From positions 1 to 64,000 of the forward strand of contig NZ_MPTA01000001.1 of assembly GCF_001939075.1 (NCBI RefSeq): DNA of 64,000 nt, read 5' to 3'. Made by a program: the position numbers and the translations under genes. The notes under the pieces are model-generated. The model did not search any database, had not been told where the DNA came from, and worked only from the letters and a program-made list of their open reading frames with translations. The stretch comes from Paenisporosarcina indica. Its GTDB lineage: Bacteria > Bacillota > Bacilli > Bacillales_A > Planococcaceae. Below, in pieces: positions 63,510 through 64,000 of this stretch (positions are counted from its first letter, which is position 1; each line of letters opens with the position of its first letter).

Positions 63510-64000
63510 AGAAAAAATTAAGTGCATTGTTTTTAATTCTTACGCTGTTGGTAGCGGGTTGTTCAGATGGCGAAAAAGAAGGAGCTAAGGGTGATAAACC
63601 TGTTGAATCAAGTGAATCAAAAACATTGGTCATCGCAAATGGAACAGATCTTTCTTCTTTTGATATCCATAACCACAACACAACAAGCACAGAAGCTGTT
63701 CACGTCAATATGTTCAATTACTTAGTGAAAAATGGCGGGGAAGAAGGATTCTTGCCTGACTTAGCGGAAAGCTGGGAAAACGTAGATGAAAAAACATGGT
63801 CTTTCAAATTGAAAGAAGGCGTTAAATTCCACAACGGTGAAGAGTTGACTGCTGATGATGTTAAATTCACGCTTGAACGCGTTGCAAAAGATGATACTTT
63901 ATTGGAACACGGTTCTTACAAGCAAATTCAGGAAGTTGTTGTGAAAGGCGATTACGAATTTGATATTGTGACTGAAAATTCCGAACCTGCTCTTTTAAAC
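63506..64000 (+). CDS. Peptide ABC transporter substrate-binding lipoprotein, 3' end outside window
   Basis: The first 165 codons of a family-5 solute-binding protein (OppA/DppE type). A lipoprotein signal (LTLLVAGCSD, Cys about residue 23) is followed by the family's LPDLAESWENVDEKTWSFKL and GVKFHNGEELTADDVKFTLE. It would capture peptides or related amides outside the membrane for an ABC importer, whose other genes should lie to the right. ATG overlaps the previous stop by 4 bp; site AGAGGGGGA. Confidence 0.92.
   Translation, partial: MKKKLSALFLILTLLVAGCSDGEKEGAKGDKPVESSESKTLVIANGTDLSSFDIHNHNTTSTEAVHVNMFNYLVKNGGEEGFLPDLAESWENVDEKTWSFKLKEGVKFHNGEELTADDVKFTLERVAKDDTLLEHGSYKQIQEVVVKGDYEFDIVTENSEPALLN

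Overview
The window looks like a chromosome segment of a low-GC, endospore-forming member of the Bacillales, most plausibly the Planococcaceae/Sporosarcina-Lysinibacillus side. The evidence is strong AGGAGG ribosome binding sites, frequent TTG and GTG starts, U-rich hairpin terminators, an S-box (SAM-I) leader, and spore genes (sspH, an alpha/beta-type SASP, tlp, lytH, a BclB-like collagen protein). Cell-surface proteins use SLH domains, and no LPXTG sorting signal is visible. No rRNA, tRNA, complete insertion sequence or CRISPR array was seen.

Layout. 0-7 kb: the 3' part of a giant surface protein with fifteen consecutive repeats of exactly 82 residues. 7-13.3 kb: small metabolic and membrane genes, an orphan Wzz/YveK-type chain-length regulator, a Bcr/CflA exporter, and a SAM-riboswitch operon with an SfnG-like flavin monooxygenase and an ATP-grasp ligase. 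13.6-20 kb: the collagen-like spore-surface protein, a LytTR regulator next to an acetyl-CoA hydrolase/CoA-transferase, and a zinc-ribbon HtrA-type protease. 20.4-24.6 kb: an acyl-CoA operon (dehydrogenase, TetR, acyl-CoA ligase, 3-hydroxyacyl-CoA dehydrogenase). 24.8-27.1 kb: a YuiD-type membrane protein and an aldehyde dehydrogenase. 28-33 kb: zinc-ribbon membrane proteins, including two TcaA-like paralogues of which one is frameshifted. 33-38.8 kb: spore genes, a VanZ-like protein, a HAD phosphatase and an MFS exporter. 39-45.3 kb: a secreted endonuclease and an SLH-anchored 5'-nucleotidase with an internally duplicated catalytic module, together suited to scavenging extracellular DNA and nucleotides. 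45.6-50.3 kb: an MBL-fold hydrolase, pyrrolidone-carboxylate peptidase and an AbgB-like amidohydrolase. 58.2-64 kb: four more M20-family hydrolases in two divergent units, leading into a peptide-ABC binding protein; this looks like a salvage locus for peptides or N-acyl-amino acids.

Two non-coding patterns stand out. (1) Five intergenic arrays of a short motif repeated with a 20-21 bp period, each just downstream of a hairpin terminator. Three use GAACGGGTAGAAA (about 9.2, 9.4 and 27.1 kb) and two use CACGTAGGAA (20.0 and 36.6 kb). (2) From 50.6 to 57.8 kb, an AT-rich, cassette-like array of small accessory genes (membrane proteins, RraB-like, Imm53, GNAT, DinB, unknowns) separated by at least 14 copies of one element. 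The full element has two related hairpins flanking a terminator-like hairpin; several genes stop inside an element and several are truncated, frameshifted or interrupted. No recombinase is in view, so mobility is an inference. Single-base frameshifts at four loci could be real decay or sequence error.
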